Source: Anthracocystis setariae
Taxonomy: Eukaryota > Basidiomycota > Ustilaginomycetes > Ustilaginales > Ustilaginaceae
Assembly: GCA_928724745.1 (NCBI GenBank)
Contig: CAKMXJ010000004.1
Coordinates: 1-64,000 of the forward strand
DNA: 64,000 nt
Reading direction: 5' to 3'
A program made the translations under genes and the position numbers. Positions within the stretch are counted from its first letter, which is position 1; every line of letters starts with the position of its first letter. The notes under the pieces were generated by a model, which did not search any database, was not told the origin of the DNA, and was given only the letters and a program-made list of their open reading frames with translations. Of this stretch, positions 1-10,533 are shown piece by piece.

Positions 1-143
1 CCTAACCCTAACCCTAACCCTAACCCTAACCCTAACCCTAACCCTAACCCTAACCCTAACCCTAACCCTAACCCTAACCCTAACCCTAACCCTAACCCTA
101 ACCCTAACCCTAACCCTAACCCTAACCCTAACCCTAACCCTAA
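1..143. repeat. Telomere (CCCTAA)n
   Basis: About 24 perfect CCCTAA units run from the first base to 143 without interruption. The C-rich strand reads 5' to 3' from the left edge, which is the expected orientation for a left chromosome end. The TTAGGG-type repeat is typical of most filamentous fungi and smuts. The array changes abruptly into subtelomeric minisatellite sequence at 144. Confidence 0.98.
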
Positions 144-856
144 GTTAGATGACGTGTTGTGACACATGCGGAACAAGCAAAAAAAGCAGAAATTTCGGAC
201 GCGTCCGGACGTGTTAGATCTGGTGTTGTGACACGTGCTGAACAAGCAAAAAAAGCAGGAATTTTGGACGCGTCCGGTCTAATTTGTATTGGACCGTCTT
301 AATTTGTATTGGACCAATTTCTAATTTGTATTAGACCGTCTTAATTTGTATTGGACCGTCTTCAAATTTGAATACAGACGCGTCTTCCAATTTTCAAATG
401 GACCGTCTTCCGGAGCTGCCTAGCTGGGGATAAGCATTAGAACCAACTGCTCTGAAACTCTGATGCTGTCCTCTCCTAGCATATAGAAGGAAGTCTTATT
501 AGTGTAGCGTAGAGATGGGAGGAGGTCCACCTCCAACGTCCCTGACATGGTCACGTAGGGTCAGGGTTGGGTCGGGGTCAAAACCCAAGTCACCGTATCT
601 CAGCAACCAGGGATGCGCTCCCTCTGAAACTTCACTGCTAGCATCTCCTAGCATGTGTGAGCAAGTTTGATTAAGCTAGCGTGGAGATTGGAGGTGGTCC
701 ATTTTCCCACTTTCAAAGGGGGGACCCTTCGAGCTTCGACCAAAATCTCCAAAAACGACAAGTCGGCCATAGCTCCACAACCACTTTGCGCCCTTCCATG
801 GGAGTTTCAGGGTGTTCATTTGGGCCTATTTGAGCCATAGTTTACTATGGGTGCGT

Positions 857-1046
857 CCCTGAAAAGTGAAATTTTTGCCAACCCGAGTCGAGTCGGGCCG
901 ATATTGACGGAGCCGTACAGCAACATTTTATTATGCAACTTGCGTAGGGTTAAGTAATCAAATATACCTATTTTGGGTAGATGAACAACTTTTATTAAGC
1001 AACCCTACCCTGTTTGTAATTCAGACCCCCTTGTAACCCTAACCCT
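857..1046. repeat. Subtelomeric block B, copy 1
   Basis: About 190 bp beginning GAAAAGTGAAATTTTTGCC and ending at a telomere-like TAACCCTAACCC seam. It is duplicated almost exactly at 2357-2548. It contains GTAGGGTT at 944-951 and its inverted partner AACCCTAC at 1001-1008. Confidence 0.8.
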
Positions 1047-1189
1047 TGCGCAAGTGGTTGGTGATGTTGCTTGCGGCATAGGCATAGTTGCATACGGGGC
1101 AGGTGATCTGCAACATGTTGATTGAGTATGATGAGCGGTTGTCAAAAAAGGAATGCAACGGTGTTGCAAATATCAAAGCTTTTGTAGTG

Positions 1190-1471
1190 GACCGTCTTGC
1201 TGTTGAAGCTGACCGTCTTCCAGTTCTAGTAGACCGTCTTGCAATTGTAGTAGACCGTCTTGGATTTGTAGTGGACCGTCTTGGATTTGTAGTGGACCGT
1301 CTTCCATTTGTAGCAGACCGTCTTGGATTTGTAGTGGACCGTCTTGGATTTGTAGTGGACCGTCTTGGAGTTGTAGTGGACCGTCTTGGACTTGTAGTAG
1401 ACCGTCTTGGATTTGTAGTGGACCGTCTTGGATTTGTAGTGGACCGTCTTCCATTTGTAGTAGACCGTCTT
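1190..1471. repeat. 21-bp minisatellite (GACCGTCTT core)
   Basis: About 14 tandem units with a strict 21-bp period, each containing GACCGTCTT followed by a variable segment such as GGATTTGTAGTG. The period is a multiple of three, so both strands stay open and would encode heptapeptide repeats. The same GACCGTCTT core recurs in looser 18-19 bp arrays at about 275-410, 2190-2310 and 2790-3005. I regard it as non-coding subtelomeric satellite. Confidence 0.85.
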
Positions 1472-1653
1472 CCCTGCTCAGCACGCTCAAAAAAGTTGAA
1501 TTTGTATTGGACCGTCTTGCCAGATGAATACAGACGCGTCTCACAATTCAATTGGACCGTCTTCCAATTTTCAAATGGACCGTCTTCCAGAGGGCCAGAC
1601 GCGAGCTGCCCACCTGGGGATAAGCATTAGAAGAATTTCGGACGTCCTCAGCT

Positions 1654-2190
1654 GTGTTAGATGACGTGTTGTGACACGTGCAGAACAAGCAAAAAAAGCA
1701 GGAATTTCGGACGCCTTTGGACGTGTTAGAACACGTGTTGTGACATGTTCTGAACAAGCAAAAAAGCAGGAATTTCGGACGCCTCCAGCTGTGTTAGAAC
1801 ACGTGTTGTGACACGTTCTGAACAAGCAGAAAAAGCAGGAATTTCGGACGCTTCCGGACGTGTTAGAGCACGTGTTGTGACACGTTCTGAACAAGCAAAA
1901 AAAGCAGGAATTTCGGACGCCTCCAGCTGTGTTAGAACACGTGTTGTGACACGTTCTGAACAAGCAGAAAAAGCAGGAATTTCGGACGCTTCCAGACATG
2001 TTAGAGCACGTGTTGTGACACGTTCTGAACAAGCAAAAAAAGCAGGAATTTTGGACGCCTCCGGACGTGTTAGAACACGTGTTGTGACACATGCTGACTA
2101 AGCGGAAAAAGAAGGAATTTCGGACGTCTCCGGACGTGTTAGAACACGTGTTGTGACACGTACTGAACAAGCGGAAAAAGCAGGAATTTT
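1654..2190. repeat. 69-bp minisatellite
   Basis: Roughly eight tandem units of 68-69 bp. Unit starts (GTGTTAG) fall at 1654, 1723, 1791, 1860 and 1929 and continue to about 2190. Each unit holds the palindromic ACACGTGT, then GTGACACGT, an A-rich tract and GGAATTTCGGACGC. Further copies lie at about 145-275 next to the telomere and at about 2570-2790. The 23-codon period keeps frames open on both strands, but nothing suggests a gene. Confidence 0.85.
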
Positions 2191-2356
2191 GGACGCGTCC
2201 GGTCTAATTTGTATTGGACCGTCTTAATTTGTATTGGACCGTCTTAATTTGTATTGGACCGTCTTCCAATTTGAATACAGACGCGTCTTCCAATTTTCAA
2301 ATGGACCGTCTTCCAGAGCTGCCTAGCTGGGGATAAGCATTAGAACCCTAACCCTA

Positions 2357-2548
2357 ACCCTGAAAAGTGAAATTTTTGCCAACCCGAGTCGAGTCGGCCC
2401 AATATTGACGGAGCCGTACAGCAACATTTTATTATGCAACTTGCGTAGGGTTAAGTAATCAAATATACCTATTTTGGGTAGATGAACAACTTTTATTAAG
2501 CAACCCTACCCTGTTTGTAAAAGCACACCCCCTTGTAACCCTAACCCA
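2357..2548. repeat. Subtelomeric block B, copy 2
   Basis: Near-identical copy of 857-1046. It is entered through an interstitial telomere tract (about 2345-2361) and left through another TAACCCTAACCC seam at about 2535-2547. Confidence 0.8.
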
Positions 2549-3054
2549 GCAAAAAAAGAAGGAATTTCGGCTGCCTCCAGCTGTGTTAGAACACGTGTTG
2601 TGACACGTTCTGAACAAGCAGAAAAAGCAGGAATTTCGGACGCTTCCGGACGTGTTAGAGCACGTGTTGTGACACGTTCAGAACAAGCAAAAAAAGCAGG
2701 AATTTCGGACGCCTTCGGACGTGTTAGAACACGTGTTGTGACACGTTCTGAACAAGCAGAAAAAAGCAGGAATTTCGGACGCGTCCGGTCTAATTTGTAT
2801 TGGACCGTCTTAATTTGTATTGGACCGTCTCAATTTGTATTGGACCGTCTTCCAATTTGAATACAGACGCGTCTTTTTTGTATTGGACCGTCTTACTTGT
2901 ATTGGACCGATTTCTAATTTGTATTAGACCGTCTTAATTTGTATTGGACCGTCTTCAAATTTGAATACAGACGCGTCTTCCAATTTTCAAATGGACCGTC
3001 TTCCGGAGCTGCCTAGCTGGGGATAAGCATTAGAACCTTGAACTTCACCACAAC

Positions 3055-3345
3055 ATGGTGGAAGCTATCCTGGCTACCAAGGAAGTACCCAAACACCCCT
3101 TCATATCCAAGGGGGAACCTCTGACAGTGAGAACCTACCTTTCTAAGATGGCTAGGCATGGTACATGGGGGGATGATGCTACTTTAAGTGCAGCAGTCTC
3201 CATCTTCAAGCTCAGTTTGGTGATCATCAACCCAGATAGATCCTACTTTGAGGTCAACAAAGTACCTGCTCCTACCCAGTGGCATGCCCTCTACTACACA
3301 GGCAACCACTATGAGCTTGTACTCAAGTTCAACTCAGAGGCATAG
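3055..3345 (+). pseudogene. Truncated OTU-like cysteine protease fragment
   Basis: A 96-codon frame whose protein has the look of the C-terminal half of an OTU-type deubiquitinase fold: a WGDDATLSAA segment, a hydrophobic strand, then WHALYY and a final NHYELVLK in which the His-Tyr pair fits the OTU catalytic histidine. The N-terminal half with the catalytic Asp and Cys is absent. The frame starts directly after a subtelomeric repeat block that ends near 3035, so it looks like a truncated relic captured between repeats. The ATG at 3055 may simply be an internal Met. Alternative: another papain-fold domain. Confidence 0.45.
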
Positions 3346-3443
3346 GTACTTGGACCAAAGTTTGTATGTAGTTGGCTCCTAGTTGTACATAGTTCCTGAA
3401 GTTCCCATGGACTTCATCTGAGGTTTTTTCATCCTCTTCCCTG

Positions 3444-4195
3444 AGGATTTTTCCTCACAATGAAGTACCTTTCTCTTGATCAAAGTACCTTCCAACCTAG
3501 ACTGAAGTAGGATCAACCTCTGTGTACTGGCCCTTGAACCCTAGGCAGACCTCATCCAAGTATGCTGGAACCTGAGTCCAACCAGGTTCAAGTACATTGC
3601 CAAGCCATGGTTGAAGATAGGCAGAAGTACCATCAACCTCGGCTGAAGTGCAGGAAGTACACTTCAAGCTCAATCCAAACTATACTTGGCACATAGTTCA
3701 ACTTCAAGTCACCCAGCTTGGACTCCATCAGAACACCCCAGCCAGCATCCAAGTTTGAACTTCAACCCTCAGTCAACCTACCCTCAACTTCGGTCAACCC
3801 CACCCTGAACTTTGGTCAACCCTACTTGGACCCCATCTTCATACCTTGGTCAACCAAACTTGGACCTAGGTTCAAGGTACCTTGGTGTCAACTTTGAACC
3901 CCTGCAGCACCGCAACCACTTGCAATTTCACCACTCTTGACATGTGTACAGCCTCTCTATAGGTTCTTCTAGCTGTTCCACACATTGCCTCCACCCTTCC
4001 TCTGCTTTGAAAAAAAAATATTCTTCCCCGAGAGAATCCTGGCTGGCAACTTCAAATGCCCGTATCTCCGTCAATAGGTTAAACTTTAACCCAAACTCAA
4101 CGGCTTCTGGCAGCTCTCAGCCAGCTCTACAACTCTCATTAGTACAGATTTGATGATGAATTTCATGGTCGCTGAGGAGAGCCTTGTAACCCTAA
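3444..4195. repeat. Subtelomeric block A, copy 1
   Basis: About 750 bp rich in short degenerate motifs such as GAAGTACC, TTCAAGTAC and CTTGGTCAACC. It ends at GCCTTGTAACCCTAAC. It is duplicated at 7714-8440 with scattered substitutions and small indels. Confidence 0.8.
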
Positions 4196-4203
4196 CCCTA
4201 ACC

Positions 4204-4340
4204 CAACTTCACCGACCCGTCACCGCAAATATTATTACTCAACTTGAGTAGGGTTGACTAATCAAACATGTATTTTTGACCTTTCTCTACAACTTTGCTT
4301 AAGCAACCCTACTCGATTTGTAAAAGGGACACCCTTGTAA
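4204..4340. repeat. Subtelomeric block C, copy 1, with telomere-motif inverted repeat
   Basis: A block of about 135 bp, duplicated at 7569-7706. It contains a 10-bp inverted repeat, GAGTAGGGTT (4246-4255) and AACCCTACTC (4305-4314), separated by 49 bp. The arms carry the telomeric motif. A diverged relative is present in block B. Confidence 0.75.
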
Positions 4341-7240
4341 CCGGCTCTAAAATAAAGCAATTAATATACACTGTTAGATTATGCCAGTCAACACAATCTC
4401 ACATTGCAAAAAAGGAAGAATTATTCTGCTGTGTTAGATCAGCAGTGTCTGACACGGGAGGTGACCAACTTTGAACCACTCCTGAGCCGTGACAAGACAT
4501 AATGACGCACTCCTACGCTGGGAACATCACCGTATAACACCCCTCTACACATCCCATTAAAGCGTCAGCACCATCAGAGGTGATCCAAAAAAATTTTTTC
4601 TTCCCCGGGTGATCCCTCCCCCACAGGTTCAACGTCAAATATCTCGGAATTGGCGTTGATCGGTTACGCCAAAGTTTGCATACACCCTCCGTTTGGGTCC
4701 CTTTACAAGTTTCATTAGTACAGATTTCATGGTTCGGAGGGCCTCCGTGGGAATCACCTTGTAACCCTCACCTTGTAAGTAAGTAACCCTAACCAAACCT
4801 AACAATTAAATAGCCAAAAATTCCGGCTCTAAAATAAAGCAATTAATATACACTGTTAGATTATGCCAGTCAACACAATCTCACATTGCAAAAAAGGAAG
4901 AATTATTCTGCTGTGTTAGATCAGCAGTGTCTGACACGGGAGGTGACCAACTTTGAACCACTCCTGAGCCGTGACAAGACATAATGACGCACTCCTACGC
5001 TGGGAACATCACCGTATAACACCCCTCTACACATCCCATTAAAGCGTCAGCACCATCAGAGGTGATCAAAAACTTTTTTTTCTTCCCTGGGTGATCAGCC
5101 CACCACACCTTCAACGTCAAATATCTCGGAATTGGCGTTAATCGGTAACGCCAAAGTTTGCATACACCCTCCGTTTGGGTCCCTTTACAAGTTTCATTAG
5201 TACAGATTTCATGGTTCGGAGGGCCTCCGTGGGAATCACCTTGTAACCCTAGCCTCCGTGGGAATCACCTTGTAACCCTTCGTGGGAGAGCCCTTGTAAC
5301 CCTAACCAAACCTAACAATTAAATAGCCAAAAATTCCGGCTCTAAAATAAAGCAATTAATAAACACTGTTAGATTATGCCAGTCAACACAATCTCACATT
5401 GCAAAAAAGCGAGAATTATTCTGCTGTGTTAGATCAGAAGTGTCTGACATGGGAAGTGACCAACTTTGAACCACTCCTGAGCCGTGACAAGACATAATGA
5501 CGCACTGCAATGCTGGGAACATCAACGTATAACACCCCTCTACACATCCCATTAAAGCGTCAGCACCATCAGAGGTGATCAAAAACTTTTTTTTCTTCCC
5601 TGGGTGATCAGCCCACCACACCTTCAACGTCAAATATCTCGGAATTGGCGTTAATCGGTAACGCCAAAGTTTGCATACACCCTCCGTTTGGGTCCCTTTA
5701 CAAGTTTCATTAGTACAGATTTCATGGTTCGGAGGGCCTCCGTGGGAATCACCTTGTAACCCTAGCCTCCGTGGGAATCACCTTGTAACCCTTCGTGGGA
5801 GAGCCCTTGTAACCCTAACCAAACCTAACAATTAAATAGCCAAAAATTCCGGCTCTAAAATAAAGCAATTAATAAACACTGTTAGATTATGCCAGTCAAC
5901 ACAATCTCACATTGCAAAAAAGGAAGAATTATTCTGCTGTGTTAGATCAGCAGTGTCTGACACGGGAGGTGACCAACTTTGAACCACTCCTGAGCCGTGA
6001 CAAGACATAATGACGCACTCCTACGCTGGGAACATCACCGTATAACACCCCTCTACACATCCCATTAAAGCGTCAGCACCATCAGAGGTGATCCAAAAAA
6101 ATTTTTTCTTCCCCGGGTGATCCCTCCCCCACAGGTTCAACGTCAAATATCTCGGAATTGGCGTTGATTGGTTACGCCAAAGTTTGCATACACCCTCCGT
6201 TTGGGTCCCTTTACAAGTTTCATTAGTACAGATTTCATGGTTCGGAGGGCCTCCGTGGGAATCACCTTGTAACCCTCACCTTGTAAGTAAGTAACCCTAA
6301 CCAAACCTAACAATTAAATAGCCAAAAATTCCGGCTCTAAAATAAAGCAATTAATATACACTGTTAGATTATGCCAGTCAACACAATCTCACATTGCAAA
6401 AAAGGAAGAATTATTCTGCTGTGTTAGATCAGCAGTGTCTGACACGGGAGGTGACCAACTTTGAACCACTCCTGAGCCGTGACAAGACATAATGACGCAC
6501 TCCTACGCTGGGAACATCACCGTATAACACCCCTCTACACATCCCATTAAAGCGTCAGCACCATCAGAGGTGATCCAAAAAAATTTTTTCTTCCCCGGGT
6601 GATCCCTCCCCCACAGGTTCAACGTCAAATATCTCGGAATTGGCGTTGATCGGTTACGCCAAAGTTTGCATACACCCTCCGTTTGGGTCCCTTTACAAGT
6701 TTCATTAGTACAGATTTCATGGTTCGGAGGGCCTCCGTGGGAATCACCTTGTAACCCTCACCTTGTAAGTAAGTAACCCTAACCAAACCTAACAATTAAA
6801 TAGCCAAAAATTCCGGCTCTAAAATAAAGCAATTAATATACACTGTTAGATTATGCCAGTCAACACAATCTCACATTGCAAAAAAGGAAGAATTATTCTG
6901 CTGTGTTAGATCAGCAGTGTCTGACACGGGAGGTGACCAACTTTGAACCACTCCTGAGCCGTGACAAGACATAATGACGCACTCCTACGCTGGGAACATC
7001 ACCGTATAACACCCCTCTACACATCCCATTAAAGCGTCAGCACCATCAGAGGTGATCCAAAAAAATTTTTTCTTCCCCGGGTGATCCCTCCCCCACAGGT
7101 TCAACGTCAAATATCTCGGAATTGGCGTTGATCGGTTACGCCAAAGTTTGCATACACCCTCCGTTTGGGTCCCTTTACAAGTTTCATTAGTACAGATTTC
7201 ATGGTTCGGAGGGCCTCCGTGGGAATCACCTTGTAACCTA
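4341..7240. repeat. Six-copy subtelomeric tandem array (482/513 bp)
   Basis: Six head-to-tail units start with CCGGCTCTAAAATAAAGC at 4341, 4823, 5336, 5849, 6331 and 6813, giving periods of 482, 513, 513, 482 and 482 bp. Units 2 and 3 are the longer form with an extra telomere-like stretch of about 31 bp and local substitutions. Units 1 and 4-6 are nearly identical to one another. Each unit ends in TTGTAACCCT-type sequence and the array closes in TAACCCTAACCC at about 7234-7255. No coding potential is evident. Confidence 0.9.
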
Positions 7241-7568
7241 ACCCTAACCCTAACCGTCTTCAAATTTGAATACAGGCGCGTCTCAGATTTCGATTCCAAT
7301 TTTCAAATGGACCGTCTTCCAGAGCTGCCTAGCTCCGGATAAGCATTAGAAGACAATCCAGGGGGGTCCATTTTTCACCTTTCAAAGGGGGGACCTTTGG
7401 AGCTCTGGCCAAAATCACCAAAAAAGTCAAAGTGTCTGTAGCTCTGTCACCATGCATAGCACTTCCATGAAACTTCTAGGGTGCTCCTTTCACACCATTT
7501 GCCCAATAGTTACTTATGGGTGCGTGTCCAAAATCTTGCATTTTTGCCGGTCCGACACGTCTTGGGCC

Positions 7569-7706
7569 CAACTTCACCGACCCGTCACCGCAAATATTAT
7601 TACTCAACTTGAGTAGGGTTGACTAATCAAACATGTATTTTTGACCTTTCTCTACAACTTTGCTTAAGCAACCCTACTCGATTTGTAAAAGGGACACCCT
7701 TGTAAC
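7569..7706. repeat. Subtelomeric block C, copy 2
   Basis: Copy of 4204-4340 with the same inverted repeat (GAGTAGGGTT at 7611-7620, AACCCTACTC at 7670-7679). It ends at CCTTGTAACCCTAAG. The preceding 7340-7568 is an older, diverged relative of about 680-860. Confidence 0.75.
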
Positions 7707-7713
7707 CCTAAGA

Positions 7714-8440
7714 GGGTTTTTCCTCACAATGAAGTACCTTTCTCTTGATCAAAGTACCTTCCAACCTAGACTGAAGTAGGATCAACCTCTGTGGACTGAC
7801 CCTTGAACCCTAGGCAGACCTCATCGAAGTATGTTGGAACCTGAGTCCAACCAGGTTCAAGTACATCCCCAAGCCATGGTTGAAGATAGGCAGAAGTACC
7901 ATCAACCTCGGCTGAAGTGCAGGAAGTACACTTCAAGCTCGGTCCAAACTATACTTGGCACATAGTTCAACTTCAAGTCATCCAGCTTGGACTCCATCAT
8001 AACACCTCAGCCAGCATCCAAGTTTGAACTTCAACCCTCAGTCAACCTACCCTCAACTTCGGTCAACCCTACTTGGACCCCATCTTCAAACCTGGGTTGA
8101 CCGAACTTGGACCTAGGTTCAAGGTACTTGGGTGTCAACTTTGAACCCCTGTAGCACCGCAACCGCTTGCAATTTCACCACTCTTGACATGTGTACAGCC
8201 TCTCTATAGGTTCTTCTAGCTGTTCCACACATTGCCTCCACCCTTCCACCACTTTGAAAAAAAAATATTCTTCCCCGAGAGAATTCTGCCGTCAACTTCA
8301 AATGCCTGTATCTCGGTCAATAGGTTAAACTTTAACCCAAACTCAACGGCTTCTGACAGCTCTGAGCTAGCTCTACAACTCCGATTAGTACAGATTTGAA
8401 GGTGTATTTGATGCCTCATGAGAACAGCCTTGTAACCCTA
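7714..8440. repeat. Subtelomeric block A, copy 2
   Basis: Diverged copy of 3444-4195. It ends with CCTTGTAACCCTAAG at about 8429-8441, after which the sequence becomes unique. This is the last telomere-like seam before the first intact gene. Confidence 0.8.
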
Positions 8441-8577
8441 AGTTGCATGATACCGAGAAAACAACACCATGTCGCAGCCGAGCTAAAATGGATGGAGGAC
8501 AGAAGTGAATCACCAATTGGCAGATTCGATTGCGATCTAATTACATTGATGGCTATCTCGCTGCGTGGGAACGTTTC

Positions 8578-10533
8578 TTAGTGCCGAAGTTCACCCTTGG
8601 CCTGAGCTTGAGCGACCTTTGACAGGAGGTGCACTTGGTCCGCAACCTTCTTCAACGTAGCCAGCACTCTACCGTTGCCCTTTGTGAATCCATACTCGTG
8701 GTACTCAAGCCCCCATTGTTTTGCAAATGGCACGACAAATCTATCTCTCACCTCCCTCAGATTGTGTCTTGGGACCCGTGGGAAGAGGTGATGCGAGACC
8801 TGCATGTGTAAGCCACCATGGATAAAGTCAAGCCAGGTCGGACAGTCGACATCCATGGTTGTGCGAATCTGACGGCTTGCAAAAGATTCGTTGAGGCCGA
8901 GATCATCGCAGGACTGAGCAAAATGGGATAGCACGATCTGAACGTGGAGGGGCGAGGTCACGATGTGGGAAATCATTAGGTAGGCGAGGCGAGTAGACCA
9001 AGTGGGAAGCGATCCGAGGAGGAAATAGCCGTACCAGGTCCAGAAAGAGGCGAGACCGACGAGTTCCAATGCCCACCATCGATCGCGACGCGCCTTGGTG
9101 GCGAGAAAGCCGTAAGAGTTGGCATAAAGGTTGAAGCGTCCAAACGCCATGACGATGTAATAGAGCTTGTGCTGGTGCTGGAGGAGGAAGCGGCTAGGCG
9201 CGTCGAATTCGAGCACGCGTCGGTAATAGGATGACCAGAGACCCAGAGGCTTAGAGGGCTGTGACGAAGAAGCAGGATCGACCTGATCGCTAGAAGAGGT
9301 ATTGATGACGGTAGTTTGACCAGCAAGGACAAACTGAGGCGAGATGGCGAAGAAGGGCATGTGCTGAATGTCGGGATCGTGTTCAGGATGATTTGTGACG
9401 AGATGATGGACGTCATGGTTGTCGCACCACCAACCGATGCTGAGACCGCCGATAAAGTCAGCGATTGTGGTACCGATGAAGCGATCCCACTGCCACGAGT
9501 GTGTGATACCGCTGTGACCTGAGTCGTGGGCTGTAAAAGTGAGTTGATGCCAGAAGAAGCCGAGGAACAAGCTGGACAGCAAGAAGGATACAGTCGATGG
9601 ATCGAAGGGGGAGCTTGATGGCACTGGTGCTGCGCTTTCGAGCCTCAATTGTGCTTGACCGCGGGACCAGAACGCGTATGCGGTGGAGGCCAAGGCAACG
9701 TAACGAGCCATTTCGCGAGCATAGCCTATCGGTCGAAGCGTGTAGAGACCCGCGTCTTTGACTTGCTGGTGGAGGTGTTTGTAGGCTTGTGAGATGCTGC
9801 GCTCACGAGCTGGATCGAGACAGTCAGGATCCGGTGGTGGTTCTAAAAGATGGACGGGCAGAGGAAAGCCACTGGGACGTTGAACGATGAGCGTGGGAGT
9901 TGAAGATGCCGAAATCTGTTTCTCTAAACTCGGCTGTGATGTTGGATGCTCCATGTTCTTGGATAAAGCTGATGTTCCTAGCAGCAACCGCTCGATGCGC
10001 GCTTCGTCACCGCTGTCGGCTGCGCTGTCAGGCTCCTGGCTCGCACGGTTGGAGCTCGCAGCAGTGGTAGAAGGGGTGACGCGGTGGCGCCACATGGCTA
10101 CCTGGGCATGAGGATGGTCGAGCTTGCCTTTGCGGTAGCCGAGCTGTACTGGCGGAACTAGAGGGGTGTAGTTGTGCCAGTCGGCTTCGTCGAGGTAGCC
10201 GATCACGAAGCGCGACATGAGCCTGGTCATGGTGTCATCGGAATGATACGCTTCGATCTCGTCGGTGGCATCGCGACCAACAAAGTGAAGAATAGCAAGC
10301 TCACCGCCCGGATGGTTGGACAACCAGCGATCGAGCTTGTAGATCTTTCGTCGATGCAAGACCAGGGTTTCGCCGTTGGCGATGCGCTCTGCTAGCTGTT
10401 TGCGGGTGAGAATGCGGGGCTGACGAGCAGACTTGATGCTGGAGGCGGAGGAGGCAGACGCAGCGGCGTCGGTGCCCACGTCGTGCAGCATGGTGGCGCA
10501 ACGTGCAAAGAGTAGGAGTATGAGGTAGGCCAA
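8578..10533 (-). CDS. Cytochrome-b5 fusion fatty-acid/sphingolipid desaturase
   Basis: Predicted ER-membrane front-end desaturase of 651 codons, most like fungal delta-8 sphingolipid long-chain-base desaturases. An N-terminal cytochrome b5 domain (about residues 43-125) has the haem motif HPGG at 74-77. The desaturase part has the three histidine boxes HDSGH (about 334), HDVHH (about 372) and QVSHH (about 577), the last with Gln replacing the first His as in b5-fused front-end enzymes. Hydrophobic segments lie between the boxes. Met1 gives a short hydrophobic leader; Met15 (first base 10491) is an equally plausible start. It is the first intact gene from the telomere and is divergent from SEC12. 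The exact substrate is inferred. Confidence 0.9.
   Translation of the reverse strand: MAYLILLLFARCATMLHDVGTDAAASASSASSIKSARQPRILTRKQLAERIANGETLVLHRRKIYKLDRWLSNHPGGELAILHFVGRDATDEIEAYHSDDTMTRLMSRFVIGYLDEADWHNYTPLVPPVQLGYRKGKLDHPHAQVAMWRHRVTPSTTAASSNRASQEPDSAADSGDEARIERLLLGTSALSKNMEHPTSQPSLEKQISASSTPTLIVQRPSGFPLPVHLLEPPPDPDCLDPARERSISQAYKHLHQQVKDAGLYTLRPIGYAREMARYVALASTAYAFWSRGQAQLRLESAAPVPSSSPFDPSTVSFLLSSLFLGFFWHQLTFTAHDSGHSGITHSWQWDRFIGTTIADFIGGLSIGWWCDNHDVHHLVTNHPEHDPDIQHMPFFAISPQFVLAGQTTVINTSSSDQVDPASSSQPSKPLGLWSSYYRRVLEFDAPSRFLLQHQHKLYYIVMAFGRFNLYANSYGFLATKARRDRWWALELVGLASFWTWYGYFLLGSLPTWSTRLAYLMISHIVTSPLHVQIVLSHFAQSCDDLGLNESFASRQIRTTMDVDCPTWLDFIHGGLHMQVSHHLFPRVPRHNLREVRDRFVVPFAKQWGLEYHEYGFTKGNGRVLATLKKVADQVHLLSKVAQAQAKGELRH

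Larger units (their letters stand above)
144..8577. other. Subtelomeric repeat mosaic
   Basis: This stretch between the telomere and the first intact gene is built from duplicated blocks, minisatellites and a tandem array, listed separately. It contains no intact protein gene that I can support. Reading frames of 60-200 codons here arise because the 69-bp and 21-bp repeats are multiples of three. Short telomere-like tracts recur at block borders (near 1034, 2345, 2535, 4187, 5283, 5806, 7234, 7693 and 8431). No RecQ-helicase gene of the kind known from smut subtelomeres was seen. Confidence 0.85.

Noticed and set aside
1039..2170. Repetitive frames on both strands (heptapeptide and 23-residue repeats)
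   Set aside because: They follow from minisatellite periods divisible by three; no gene signals surround them.
4341..7240. Possible CRISPR-like array
   Set aside because: Units are about 0.5-kb direct repeats without spacer structure, in a eukaryotic subtelomere.
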